The notes: generated by a model from the letters alone, not told the origin. 12,373 nucleotides of DNA from an uncultured Porphyromonadaceae bacterium (GCA_947178245.1 CAMWXO010000032.1:1-12373), one strand, 5' to 3'. Positions 6,346 to 12,373 are shown, numbered from the stretch's first letter. Translations and numbers: made by a program.

Positions 6346-7389
6346 TCAGCAGCCCTCGGGGCGGAGGGAGCGCACCGTCTTTCCGGCCTGCCACATCTCG
6401 CTCTCGCGGAGTGCCTTGAGTTCCTTTTCCAGCCCCTCACGATAGTCGGGCTTTGAATTGGAGTCGATAGAGTTCTGCGCCTCTATGCCCGCGGCCACGC
6501 TCGCATAAAGCTGCTTCATCACGGGCTTGATGGCGTCGCGGAAAGGAGTCATCCAGTCGAGGGCGCCGCGCTGCGCCGTAGTGGAGCAATTGGCATACAT
6601 CCAGTCCATACCGTTCTTTGCCACGAGCGGCATCAGCGACTGGGTCAGTTCCTCCACGGTCTCATTGAATGCCTCCGAGGGAGTGTGGCCGTTCTCGCGC
6701 AGCACCTCATACTGAGCCAGGAAGAGACCCTGTATGGCTCCCATAAGGCTTCCGCGCTCGCCCGTGAGGTCGCTGTAGGCTTCGCGCTTGAAAGTGGTCT
6801 CGAAGATATATCCGGAGCCTATGCCGATAGCGAGGGCGAGAGTGCGCTCGAGCGCCTTGCCTGTGGCATCCTGCTCAATGGCGTAGCTTGAATTGAGGCC
6901 GCGCCCTTCGAGAAACATCGTGCGAAGCGATGTGCCGCTGCCCTTCGGGGCCACGAGAATCACGTCCACGTCGGCGGGGGGCACCACTCCGGTGCGCTCC
7001 GGCCATGCTATGGCGAAGCCGTGAGAGAAATAGAGTGCCTTGCCGGGAGTGAGGTGTTTCTTGATCACAGGCCATACTGAGAGCACAGCCGCGTCTGAGA
7101 GCAGACACATGATGATGGTGCCCTTGGCGCAGGCTTCCTCGATCGAGAAGAGGGTCTCGCCCGGAACCCATCCGTCGGCCACGGCCTTGTCGTATGTCTT
7201 TCCCTCGCGCTGGCCCACTATCACGTTGAAGCCGTTGTCGCGCAGGTTGAGGCTCTGCCCCGGGCCCTGCACGCCATATCCGATCACGGCGATGGTCTCG
7301 TCTTTCAGTATCTCACGCGCTTTCTCAAGAGGGAATTCCTCTCTGGTGACTACAGTCTCCTCGACTGAGCCGAATTTCATCTTTGCCAT
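6346..7389 (-). CDS. ilvC: Ketol-acid reductoisomerase
   Basis: Isomerises and reduces acetolactate or acetohydroxybutyrate with NADPH and Mg2+ to the dihydroxy acids for valine/leucine and isoleucine. 347 residues, class I size. The Rossmann motif VIGYGVQGPGQ is at 35-45, in the Bacteroidetes GVQGPGQ form. FSHGF at 121-125 holds the active-site His123, APKGSG spans 147-152, and the metal-binding region YSDLTGE at 205-211 (Asp207, Glu211) is followed by NETVEE at 242-247 and CSTTAQRGA at 268-276. The ATG at 7389 has no Shine-Dalgarno. It is the last gene of ilvD-ilvB-ilvN-ilvC, 113 nt after ilvN across a spacer made of two repeat arrays and without a promoter box, so it is probably cotranscribed. 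It ends at the shared hairpin terminator. Confidence 0.98.
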   Translation of the reverse strand: MAKMKFGSVEETVVTREEFPLEKAREILKDETIAVIGYGVQGPGQSLNLRDNGFNVIVGQREGKTYDKAVADGWVPGETLFSIEEACAKGTIIMCLLSDAAVLSVWPVIKKHLTPGKALYFSHGFAIAWPERTGVVPPADVDVILVAPKGSGTSLRTMFLEGRGLNSSYAIEQDATGKALERTLALAIGIGSGYIFETTFKREAYSDLTGERGSLMGAIQGLFLAQYEVLRENGHTPSEAFNETVEELTQSLMPLVAKNGMDWMYANCSTTAQRGALDWMTPFRDAIKPVMKQLYASVAAGIEAQNSIDSNSKPDYREGLEKELKALRESEMWQAGKTVRSLRPEGC

Positions 7390-7393
7390 ATAT

Positions 7394-7442
7394 AATTGAT
7401 AATTGATAATTTAGAATTGAGAATGGAGAATTGAGAATTGAG
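7394..7442. repeat. Heptanucleotide tandem repeat, 7 units, upstream of ilvC
   Basis: Plus-strand units AATTGAT, AATTGAT, AATTTAG, AATTGAG, AATGGAG, AATTGAG, AATTGAG. It lies 4 nt before the ilvC start codon, so it forms the whole translation-initiation region. It is the best preserved copy of the 7-nt family here and matches units in the dapF-dapL spacer. Confidence 0.88.
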
Positions 7443-7458
7443 TTATCAGTTTTCAGAA

Positions 7459-7503
7459 GACCTTAGAGCCCTTAAAGACCTTAGAGACTTTAAAGACCTT
7501 ACC
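7459..7503. repeat. Nonanucleotide tandem repeat, 5 units, abutting the ilvN stop
   Basis: Units GACCTTAGA, GCCCTTAAA, GACCTTAGA, GACTTTAAA, GACCTTACC. GCCCTTAAA differs by one base from the CCCCTTAAA unit upstream of ribD, so both belong to one 9-nt family. The last base is also the final base of the ilvN stop codon. Confidence 0.85.
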
Positions 7504-8045
7504 TAATTCTGCATTAAGGATCGGGCTTCGCGTGAGAGCAGGTATTCATCTACCATCTCGCGCGACGAGCGGGTGACCGCGATGCGTCCCGAACGCACGA
7601 ACTGCTTTATGCCAAGTGGCTTCAGACGCTCGAAGAGCTCCATAATCTCATCAGTGTGACCGGTCTTTTCAAAGACGGTGTAGTTCGGATGAATCTCGAG
7701 CACCCGCGCGCCGCTGCCGCGCACGATGTCTTCTATCTCGGTGTAGACCACGCTTGCCGTAGGCACCTTATAGAGGGCCACTTCCTGATATACGATCTCT
7801 TCGTCGGTGAAAAGGAACGCCTTGATCACGTCTATTCTCTTCTCTATCTGCCTCACCACGTGCTCGAGCATCGTGCGGGTGCTGAAGCAGGTGATCGTGA
7901 ACTTATGCACCCCCTCTATTGAGCAGGCGCTCACCGTCATGCTGTCGATGTTGAGACAGCGGCGGCTGAACACCATCGAGATCTGATGAAGCAGGCTGAC
8001 GCGGTTTTCAGTATAGACCGCTATGGTATACAACTGTGGTTCCAT
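7503..8045 (-). CDS. ilvN: Acetolactate synthase small (regulatory) subunit
   Basis: Regulatory partner of IlvB; its ACT domain binds branched-chain amino acids, usually valine, and stimulates the catalytic subunit. From the ATG at 8045 it has 180 residues (family range ~160-185). The ACT domain occupies the first ~80 residues (LYTIAVYTENRVSLLHQISMV, then NIDSMTVSACSIEGVHKFTI); the C-terminal domain includes VLEIHPNYTVFEKTGH and IKQFVRSGRIAVTR. Start choice: the frame also opens at a GTG at 8054, overlapping the ilvB stop by 4 nt. However, GAGGTG at 8057-8052 lies 6 nt before the ATG at 8045 and is a good Shine-Dalgarno, and the protein then begins MEPQLYTI as family members do. I prefer 8045; the alternative adds only three residues. 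Translational coupling with ilvB is likely. Confidence 0.95.
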   Translation of the reverse strand: MEPQLYTIAVYTENRVSLLHQISMVFSRRCLNIDSMTVSACSIEGVHKFTITCFSTRTMLEHVVRQIEKRIDVIKAFLFTDEEIVYQEVALYKVPTASVVYTEIEDIVRGSGARVLEIHPNYTVFEKTGHTDEIMELFERLKPLGIKQFVRSGRIAVTRSSREMVDEYLLSREARSLMQN

Positions 8046-8050
8046 ATATT

Positions 8051-9772
8051 TCACCTCGGTTTATAATATTGTGACTCGTCAAGCAGTATCTCGTCCACCC
8101 CGTTGCCTCCGGGAGTCATCGGAAACACCATGTCGGTCTCGTCGATGTTTACATTGAGCAGATAGGCGCCGGGGCACTTCCTCATCTCGGCTATGGCAGC
8201 GTCAAGGGCCGAGGCGTCGGCCACATCTGCCCCCGCTATCCCGTAGGCCGCGGCCAGCATCTTGAAGTCGGGATTGGTCATGGGCGTGCTGCTGAAGCGT
8301 CCATTGAAGAAGAGATGCTGCCACTGCCGCACGTTGCCCAGAAAATTATTGTTGAGCAATACGATCTTAACGTCGATGCCGTATTCCATGATCATGCCAA
8401 GTTCCTCTATGGTCATCTGCAGGCCGCCGTCGCCCACGAAGAGCACCACATCCCTGTGCGGCACACCTATCTTCGCGCCTATGGCGGCAGGAAGGCCGTA
8501 GCCCATGGTGCCAAGTCCTCCCGAAGAGATGAGACTGTCGGGGAGATTGAAGCGCGAGTATTTCACGGCAAACATCTGGTTCTGACCCACGTCGGTCACT
8601 ATCACAGCGTTGTCGTCGAAGGCCTCGCACACCTTACGCACCACTCCGCCCATCAGCATCTTTCCGCCCGGGGCTGCCACGGCAAGCTCGCGTGCCATGA
8701 CCCTCTCCTCCTCCACCTCGCGGTGTCGGTCGAAACTCTCGCGCCATTCCCTGCGGTCGGCCTCGTCGAGCATCGGCAGTATCGCTTCAAGGGCCTTCCT
8801 CGCGTCGCAATGCACGTGCACGTCGGCCTTCACCATCTTGTCAAACTCGCTCGCGTCTATGTCGATATGCACTATCCTGGCGTCGGGAGCATACTTAGTG
8901 AGGTCGCCCGTGACGCGGTCGTCAAATCTCATTCCCACAGCCACTATCACGTCGGCGCGGTTGGTGTTGATGTTGGGGCCGAGATTTCCGTGCATTCCGA
9001 GCATTCCCACATACTGCGGATGGCCCGAAGGGATGCAGGAGAGCCCCAGCATGGTGCATGCCACCGGGATTTCCCCCTTCCCGACGATGGCGGCGAGCAC
9101 ATCCTGGGCTCCCGAGATGCTGATGCCGTGGCCGGCAAGTATCAGGGGGCGCTCGGCCTCGTTGAGCAGCCTCGCCGTCTCCTCCAGGGCGCCTTCGGCC
9201 GGATGGGGATCGGAGTCGTAACTGCGGATGAAGGGGGCCTCAAGCTTCTCATACTCGGCGGTGCCTACCTGCGCGTCGCGCGCCAGATCAATCACCACAG
9301 GGCCAGGACGCCCCGAATTGGCTATATAGAACGCGCGGGCCACGGCAGGCGCTATGTCTTCGGCGCGGCGCACCTGAACGGCCCATTTCGTCACTGGAAG
9401 CACCGACGAGATCACGTCGCTCTCCTGAAATGCGTCTTTGCCGAGCATCGAGCTGCCCACCTGCCCGGTCACGGCCACCACCGGCGTGCTGTCCATCAGG
9501 GCATCGGCGAGGCCCGTGAGCAGGTTCATGGCTCCCGGGCCCGAGGTGGCCGTCACCACTCCGGTTCTACCCGTGGCGCGCGCATATCCCTCGGCCGCAT
9601 GGATGGCGCCCTGCTCGTGGCGGGCGAGATAATGGCGCAGACGGTCGGAATAATCATACAGTTTGTCGTAGACCGGCATTATCTGTCCTCCGGGGTATCC
9701 GAACAGGCACTGCGTGCCGTTGTCGATCAGAGACCTTATGAGGATTTCCGAGCCGGTTAACAATTCTTTCAT
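8051..9772 (-). CDS. ilvB: Acetolactate synthase large (catalytic) subunit
   Basis: Thiamine-diphosphate enzyme condensing two pyruvates to acetolactate, or pyruvate with 2-oxobutyrate to acetohydroxybutyrate: the committed step of the pathway. 573 residues, normal length. The PYR domain has GYPGGQIMPVYD at 25-36 and the catalytic Glu53 in RHEQGAIHAAEGYARATG. The FAD-binding middle domain carries GMLGMHGNLGPNIN at 256-269 and RFDDRVTG at 282-289. The PP domain carries the ThDP/Mg motif GDGG at 447-450 through NN at 474-475, followed by VRQWQ at 481-485, the region where ALS inhibitors bind in homologues. The C-terminus has the typical VFPMTPGG. The ATG at 9772 is 20 nt after the ilvD stop, and its TGA is read through the start region of ilvN. 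A true ALS rather than another ThDP enzyme, given the ilvN partner. Confidence 0.98.
   Translation of the reverse strand: MKELLTGSEILIRSLIDNGTQCLFGYPGGQIMPVYDKLYDYSDRLRHYLARHEQGAIHAAEGYARATGRTGVVTATSGPGAMNLLTGLADALMDSTPVVAVTGQVGSSMLGKDAFQESDVISSVLPVTKWAVQVRRAEDIAPAVARAFYIANSGRPGPVVIDLARDAQVGTAEYEKLEAPFIRSYDSDPHPAEGALEETARLLNEAERPLILAGHGISISGAQDVLAAIVGKGEIPVACTMLGLSCIPSGHPQYVGMLGMHGNLGPNINTNRADVIVAVGMRFDDRVTGDLTKYAPDARIVHIDIDASEFDKMVKADVHVHCDARKALEAILPMLDEADRREWRESFDRHREVEEERVMARELAVAAPGGKMLMGGVVRKVCEAFDDNAVIVTDVGQNQMFAVKYSRFNLPDSLISSGGLGTMGYGLPAAIGAKIGVPHRDVVLFVGDGGLQMTIEELGMIMEYGIDVKIVLLNNNFLGNVRQWQHLFFNGRFSSTPMTNPDFKMLAAAYGIAGADVADASALDAAIAEMRKCPGAYLLNVNIDETDMVFPMTPGGNGVDEILLDESQYYKPR
8052..8057 (-). 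promoter_or_regulatory. Shine-Dalgarno deciding the ilvN start
   Basis: Minus-strand GAGGTG, 6 nt upstream of the ATG at 8045. It overlaps the ilvB stop codon (8053-8051) and the alternative GTG start. It is one of very few recognisable Shine-Dalgarno sites in the window. Confidence 0.65.
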
Positions 9773-9792
9773 ACTATCGCGTTTTCTTCTTA

Positions 9793-11622
9793 TCAGATTT
9801 CTTTTCTCACGCCGCCCTTGTCGGCAGAAGTCACGTTGGCGGCGTAGGCCTTCAGCGCGCGACTCACCACCCTGTCGCGTCCACGCGGGGTGAAGGCTTC
9901 TTTTCCGAAAGACTCCTCCTCCTCACGGCGTGCGGCGAGCTCATCGTCGCTCAGGCGCACATTGATGCTGCGGGCCGGAATGTCGATCTCGATTATGTCG
10001 CCGTCTCTCACCAGCCCTATCTCGCCGCCGGCGGCGGCTTCGGGCGAAATATGGCCTATCGAGAGGCCGGATGTGCCACCCGAGAAGCGTCCGTCGGTGA
10101 TGAGGGCACATTCCTTGCCGAGATGCATGCTCTTGAGGTAGCTTGTCGGATACAGCATCTCCTGCATGCCCGGCCCCCCTTTGGGCCCCTCGAAAGTGAT
10201 CACCACCACATCGCCGCTCTTCACTTTCCCGCCGAGTATGCCGTCTACGGCCTCTTCCTGACTGCGGAAGACCCTTGCCGGGCCCGAGAAGCGGAAAATA
10301 GACTCATCCACTCCCGCAGTCTTCACCACGCAGCCGTCTTTTGCGATATTTCCCTTCAAGACAGCGAGGCCGCCATCCTGCACGTAGGCATTCTCGCAGC
10401 TGCGTATGCAGCCGTTCTTGCGGTCGGTGTCAAGCTCGCGGTACATCGCGTTCTGGCATCCCATCTCCGTCGTGCGCCGCAATCCGGGAGCGGAGTGCCA
10501 GCGCCGGTCGGCCTCCTCGGTGTAATTCTTTCCGCCTACGGCGTTTTTCGCTATTGCTTCTCCGAGAGTGTCGCCGTCCACGCGCTTCACGTCGGTGTCA
10601 AGAAGCCCCTTGTCGGCGAGTTCCTTCATTATGGATAGGATTCCGCCGGCGCGGTTCACGTCTTCAATGTGATAGCGCGAGTTAGGAGCCACCTTGCAGA
10701 GCACCGGCACCCTGCGCGAGAGCATATCGATGTCGTCGAGCGTGAAATCTATCCCACCCTCGTTGGCGATGGCCAGCAGGTGGAGCACCGTGTTGCTGCT
10801 GCCGCCCATGGCGATATCGAGCGACATGGCGTTGAGCATCGCCTCGCGCGACGCGATATTGCACGGCAACACCGATTCGTCGCCGTCGCGGTAATATCTC
10901 CAGGCATTCTCCACAATCAGGCGCGCTGCATCCTTGAAGAGCTTCAGGCGCTCCTCATGCGTGGCCAGCACCGTGCCGTTGCCGGGCAGAGCCAGTCCGA
11001 TGGCCTCATTGAGAGAATTCATTGAGTTGGCGGTAAACATTCCTGAGCAGCTTCCGCACGTAGGGCATCCCTGATGCTCCAGGATATCGACACATACGTC
11101 TGAGACTCCCGGATCTGCCGAGTCTATCATCACGTCGATAAGATCGAGTTTGCGGCGCCCGGCCACACCGGCCTCCATCGGGCCGCCCGAGACGAAGACC
11201 GCCGGGATATTGAGCCTCATCGCGGCCATCAGCATTCCGGGAGTTATTTTGTCGCAATTGCTTATGCAGATCATGGCGTCGGCCTTGTGGGCATTCACCA
11301 TATACTCCACAGAGTCGGCTATCAGGTCGCGCGAAGGGAGGGAATAGAGCATGCCGTCGTGCCCCATAGCTATGCCGTCGTCGATGGCGATGGTGTTGAA
11401 CTCCGCCGCGAAGCAGCCGAGCGCCTCGATCTCTTTCTTCACTATCTGTCCTATCTCATGGAGGTGAGTGTGTCCGGGCACGAATTGAGTGAATGAATTC
11501 ACAATCGCTATCACCGGCTTGCCAAACTGACTGTCGGTCATGCCGTTAGCACGCCATAGCGCCCGAGCGCCGGCCATTCTGCGTCCCACTGTGGAGGCGT
11601 TGCTTCTCAATTGATTTACCAT
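9793..11622 (-). CDS. ilvD: Dihydroxy-acid dehydratase
   Basis: Iron-sulfur enzyme dehydrating 2,3-dihydroxyisovalerate and 2,3-dihydroxy-3-methylvalerate to the 2-oxo acids that are transaminated to valine and isoleucine. 609 residues (E. coli enzyme ~616). Conserved IlvD/Edd features: DDGIAMGHDGM at 81-91, ISNCDKITPGM at 120-130 with cluster Cys123, GCPTCGSCSGMFTANSMN at 185-202 with Cys192, AMGGSSNTVLHLLAIA at 271-286, KGGPGMQEML at 481-490, and GRFSGGTSG at 511-519 with the catalytic Ser. The GHDGMLYSLPSR context and the operon favour IlvD over phosphogluconate dehydratase. It is the first gene of the ilv operon, about 90 nt downstream of a near-consensus promoter. The ATG at 11622 has no Shine-Dalgarno. 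Confidence 0.98.
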   Translation of the reverse strand: MVNQLRSNASTVGRRMAGARALWRANGMTDSQFGKPVIAIVNSFTQFVPGHTHLHEIGQIVKKEIEALGCFAAEFNTIAIDDGIAMGHDGMLYSLPSRDLIADSVEYMVNAHKADAMICISNCDKITPGMLMAAMRLNIPAVFVSGGPMEAGVAGRRKLDLIDVMIDSADPGVSDVCVDILEHQGCPTCGSCSGMFTANSMNSLNEAIGLALPGNGTVLATHEERLKLFKDAARLIVENAWRYYRDGDESVLPCNIASREAMLNAMSLDIAMGGSSNTVLHLLAIANEGGIDFTLDDIDMLSRRVPVLCKVAPNSRYHIEDVNRAGGILSIMKELADKGLLDTDVKRVDGDTLGEAIAKNAVGGKNYTEEADRRWHSAPGLRRTTEMGCQNAMYRELDTDRKNGCIRSCENAYVQDGGLAVLKGNIAKDGCVVKTAGVDESIFRFSGPARVFRSQEEAVDGILGGKVKSGDVVVITFEGPKGGPGMQEMLYPTSYLKSMHLGKECALITDGRFSGGTSGLSIGHISPEAAAGGEIGLVRDGDIIEIDIPARSINVRLSDDELAARREEEESFGKEAFTPRGRDRVVSRALKAYAANVTSADKGGVRKEI

Positions 11623-11645
11623 TATGATCTTAACTGTAGAAAACC

Positions 11646-11660
11646 GGGAGTCAGACTCCC
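11646..11660 (-). terminator. Terminator-like hairpin in the ilvD leader (candidate attenuator)
   Basis: On the minus strand a 6-bp stem GGGAGT/ACTCCC closes a 3-nt loop and is followed by GGTTTTCT, 23 nt before the ilvD ATG. A terminator placed between promoter and first gene would act as an attenuator. The T-tract is short, so activity is uncertain. Confidence 0.45.
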
Positions 11661-11709
11661 TGCGATGAAATCCCCTCTAAAATCGCAAAAGCTAAAAGTT
11701 AGATGGGGA
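11661..11709 (-). promoter_or_regulatory. Structured ilvD leader with possible pseudoknot
   Basis: In transcript order the leader has TCCCC (11709-11705), TGCGAT (11687-11682), GGGGA (11675-11671) and ATCGCA (11666-11661). Segment 1 pairs with 3, and 2 with 4, so the pairings either cross as an H-type pseudoknot or exclude each other. The last arm directly abuts the terminator-like hairpin. No leader peptide rich in Ile, Val or Leu is visible, and there is no ATG in the leader. Seen pairing, inferred function. Confidence 0.4.
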
Positions 11710-11717
11710 AAGTCTTG

Positions 11718-11749
11718 CAAATTTACATCTTTTTATTGAGAATGCCAAA
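11718..11749 (-). promoter_or_regulatory. Promoter of the ilvD-ilvB-ilvN-ilvC operon
   Basis: Minus strand: TTTG (11749-11746), a 20-nt spacer, then TAAATTTG (11725-11718). This matches the Bacteroidetes -33 TTTG / -7 TAnnTTTG pair with correct spacing. Transcription should begin near 11710-11713, giving a leader of about 90 nt. It is the best promoter in the window. Confidence 0.85.
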
Positions 11750-11802
11750 CTTTATCGCATAAATCTTAAAAAAATATAACTGTTGCGATGTCCGGCGGCG
11801 TC

Positions 11803-11930
11803 GCCCCGGCGGGGGCAATACCACGGTAAACCGGGTACAAGCGAAGCGCAGTGCCCGGACTGAGCAGATCCCTCCGTCATCGACCCAGGCGGGGTCGCCC
11901 ATTGTTATTACCCCGTCGGGCGGCGCGCCC
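11803..11930. repeat. GC-rich block with four hairpins upstream of the ilv promoter
   Basis: The sequence switches abruptly from AT-rich promoter DNA to GC-rich palindromic DNA. Hairpins: 11803-11816 (GCCCC/GGGGC); 11831-11858 (8-bp CCGGGTAC/GTGCCCGG with one wobble and an inner GCG/CGC); 11881-11897 (CGACCC/GGGTCG); 11918-11930 (GGGCG, loop GCG, CGCCC). A minus-strand open frame crosses it but looks spurious. The block may be a REP-like or dispersed intergenic element; I cannot test copy number here. Confidence 0.55.
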
Positions 11931-11951
11931 AAGGCGAGGCACTTTCATGAT

Positions 11952-11966
11952 GCGCCTCTCCGAGGC
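11952..11966 (-). repeat. Family 3 hairpin, left copy of a 15-nt inverted repeat
   Basis: The reverse complement, GCCTCGGAGAGGCGC, is identical to 12358-12372. It contains a 5-bp stem with a GGA loop. The two copies bracket the hairpin array. Confidence 0.7.
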
Positions 11967-11989
11967 TATATCCGATTTGCGCATCCTTC

Positions 11990-12009
11990 CCTCAGGCTGA
12001 AGCCTGAGG
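11990..12009 (-). repeat. Family 2 hairpin, copy A
   Basis: Minus strand: AACCTC, AGGC, loop TTCA, GCCT, GAGGG. The stem is 8 bp and perfect. It shares the AACCTC start and TTCA loop with 12315-12334, where the distal stem differs. Confidence 0.65.
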
Positions 12010-12064
12010 TTATCTCACGAATATCAGCGCTCCGCGCTGTATACTCCCCTCCAGAGTGACGGGA

Positions 12065-12252
12065 TGTAGGGCTGTATCCTGATACAGCCGCTGACCGCGA
12101 GTGGCGGATGCTCCGGGGAGCATTCACATTGTCTTTGCAGACGTGGCACGCCACGTCCCTACCATTCGATTAATGCACAGTCAAACATGTAGGGACATAG
12201 CGTGCTATGTCCGCTGAGGAGTTGGGCGGATACTCCGGGGAGCATCCCTACA
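12065..12252. repeat. Family 1 hairpin cluster: conserved flanks, variable stems
   Basis: Five units read as GTAGGG, six stem bases, CNNG loop, six complementary bases, CCGC. Stem arms are CTGTAT/ATACAG (12070-12089, plus), ACATAG/CTATGT (12193-12212, plus), ACGTGG/CCACGT (12140-12157, minus), ATGCTC/GAGTAT (12228-12247, minus) and ATGCTC/GAGCAT (12106-12125, minus). GTAGGG is kept in four and CCGC in four. The second and third share the CGTG loop and differ by two fully compensated base pairs. Confidence 0.75.
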
Positions 12253-12314
12253 ATGGACGACAGACAGCGCACGGCGGGTGGTCGGAGGCTCGGAGAGCCG
12301 GGATTGTGACGAAA

Positions 12315-12334
12315 CCTCGCGTTTCAACGCGGGG
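12315..12334 (+). repeat. Family 2 hairpin, copy B
   Basis: Plus strand: AACCTC, GCGT, loop TTCA, ACGC, GGGGA. The stem is 8 bp with one wobble. It is inverted relative to copy A, with all four distal stem pairs changed in step. Confidence 0.65.
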
Positions 12335-12357
12335 AGTAAGGCAAGCAATAAGAAATC

Positions 12358-12372
12358 GCCTCGGAGAGGCGC
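12358..12372 (+). repeat. Family 3 hairpin, right copy of a 15-nt inverted repeat
   Basis: GCCTCGGAGAGGCGC, exactly matching the left copy at 11952-11966 in inverted orientation. The sequence ends one base later, so whether this is a true boundary cannot be seen. Confidence 0.7.
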
Positions 12373-12373
12373 C

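Larger units (their letters stand above)
11952..12373. repeat. Array of at least eleven small hairpins in three families, running to the window end
   Basis: No credible gene is present. Palindromes occur about every 40 nt. Family 1 (GTAGGG/CCGC flanks, CNNG loop): 12070-12089, 12106-12125, 12140-12157, 12193-12212, 12228-12247. Family 2 (AACCTC start, TTCA loop): 11990-12009 and 12315-12334. Family 3 (GGA loop, or TCC when inverted): 11954-11966, 12025-12039, 12287-12299, 12357-12371. Each family occurs in both orientations. Stems differ between members but remain self-complementary, and most family 1 and 2 units span exactly 20 nt. No transposase, integrase or reverse transcriptase lies in view to explain them. 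Confidence 0.75.

Noticed and set aside
5568..6419. 283-residue plus-strand frame overlapping ribD
   Set aside because: Arg/His/Pro-rich frame-shifted reading of ribD that runs through the terminator into ilvC.
8315..9760. 481-residue open frame on the plus strand
   Set aside because: Fully antisense to ilvB; His/Arg/Gly-rich composition with no recognisable motif, a shadow of a GC-rich gene.
11623..11713. T-box or leader-peptide attenuator for ilv
   Set aside because: No T-box consensus and no ATG-started small ORF with branched-chain codons in the ~90-nt leader.
11723..11932. 69-residue minus-strand open frame upstream of ilvD
   Set aside because: It spans the GC-rich hairpin block and the ilv promoter, its C-terminus is AT-rich promoter sequence, and it has no domain-like pattern.
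11966..12154. 62-residue minus-strand open frame in the hairpin array
   Set aside because: It translates palindromes; low-complexity Ser/Arg composition and no start signal.
11952..12373. CRISPR array
   Set aside because: Units are self-complementary, differ in sequence and orientation, and are not separated by uniform spacers; no cas genes in view.

Overview
This window looks like a chromosomal segment of a gut-type Bacteroidales bacterium, most likely Muribaculaceae. The grounds are the TAnnTTTG-type promoter boxes, the near absence of Shine-Dalgarno sites, the DUF6242-DUF6089-uppS gene order, the diaminopimelate aminotransferase (DapL) route to lysine and meso-DAP, and protein sequences that read as Bacteroidetes versions. 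The family assignment is inference. The genes look GC-rich and the spacers AT-rich or repeat-filled. There are no rRNA, tRNA, CRISPR or transposase genes.

Left block (1-2909, minus strand): a tightly packed set transcribed leftwards. It runs from a lipoprotein with a DUF6242 domain and propeller, through a small outer-membrane beta-barrel protein (DUF6089), to undecaprenyl diphosphate synthase (uppS), which is cut by the window edge. The theme is the cell envelope. A 308-bp divergent spacer follows, with opposing promoters and heptanucleotide repeats.

Middle block (3218-6276, plus strand): dapF and dapL, which together convert tetrahydrodipicolinate to meso-diaminopimelate for peptidoglycan and lysine, then ribD for riboflavin. 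RibD is 290 residues and appears to lack about 55-60 residues inside its reductase domain. A strong bidirectional terminator hairpin (6281-6311) separates ribD from the convergent ilv operon.

Right block (6346-11749, minus strand): ilvD-ilvB-ilvN-ilvC, covering the acetolactate synthase, reductoisomerase and dehydratase steps of isoleucine/valine synthesis. It has a near-ideal Bacteroidetes promoter at 11718-11749 and a roughly 90-nt leader that can fold into a possible pseudoknot abutting a terminator-like hairpin.

Non-coding structure: two families of short tandem repeats fill the spacers, one with a 7-nt period (AATTGAG-like) and one with a 9-nt period (CCCCTTAAA-like). From about 11800 to the window end there is no credible gene. 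Instead there is a dense array of at least 15 small palindromes. Within 11952-12373 they fall into three families that keep loop and flank sequences but change stem sequence with compensatory substitutions. This array is the strongest candidate here for something undescribed.
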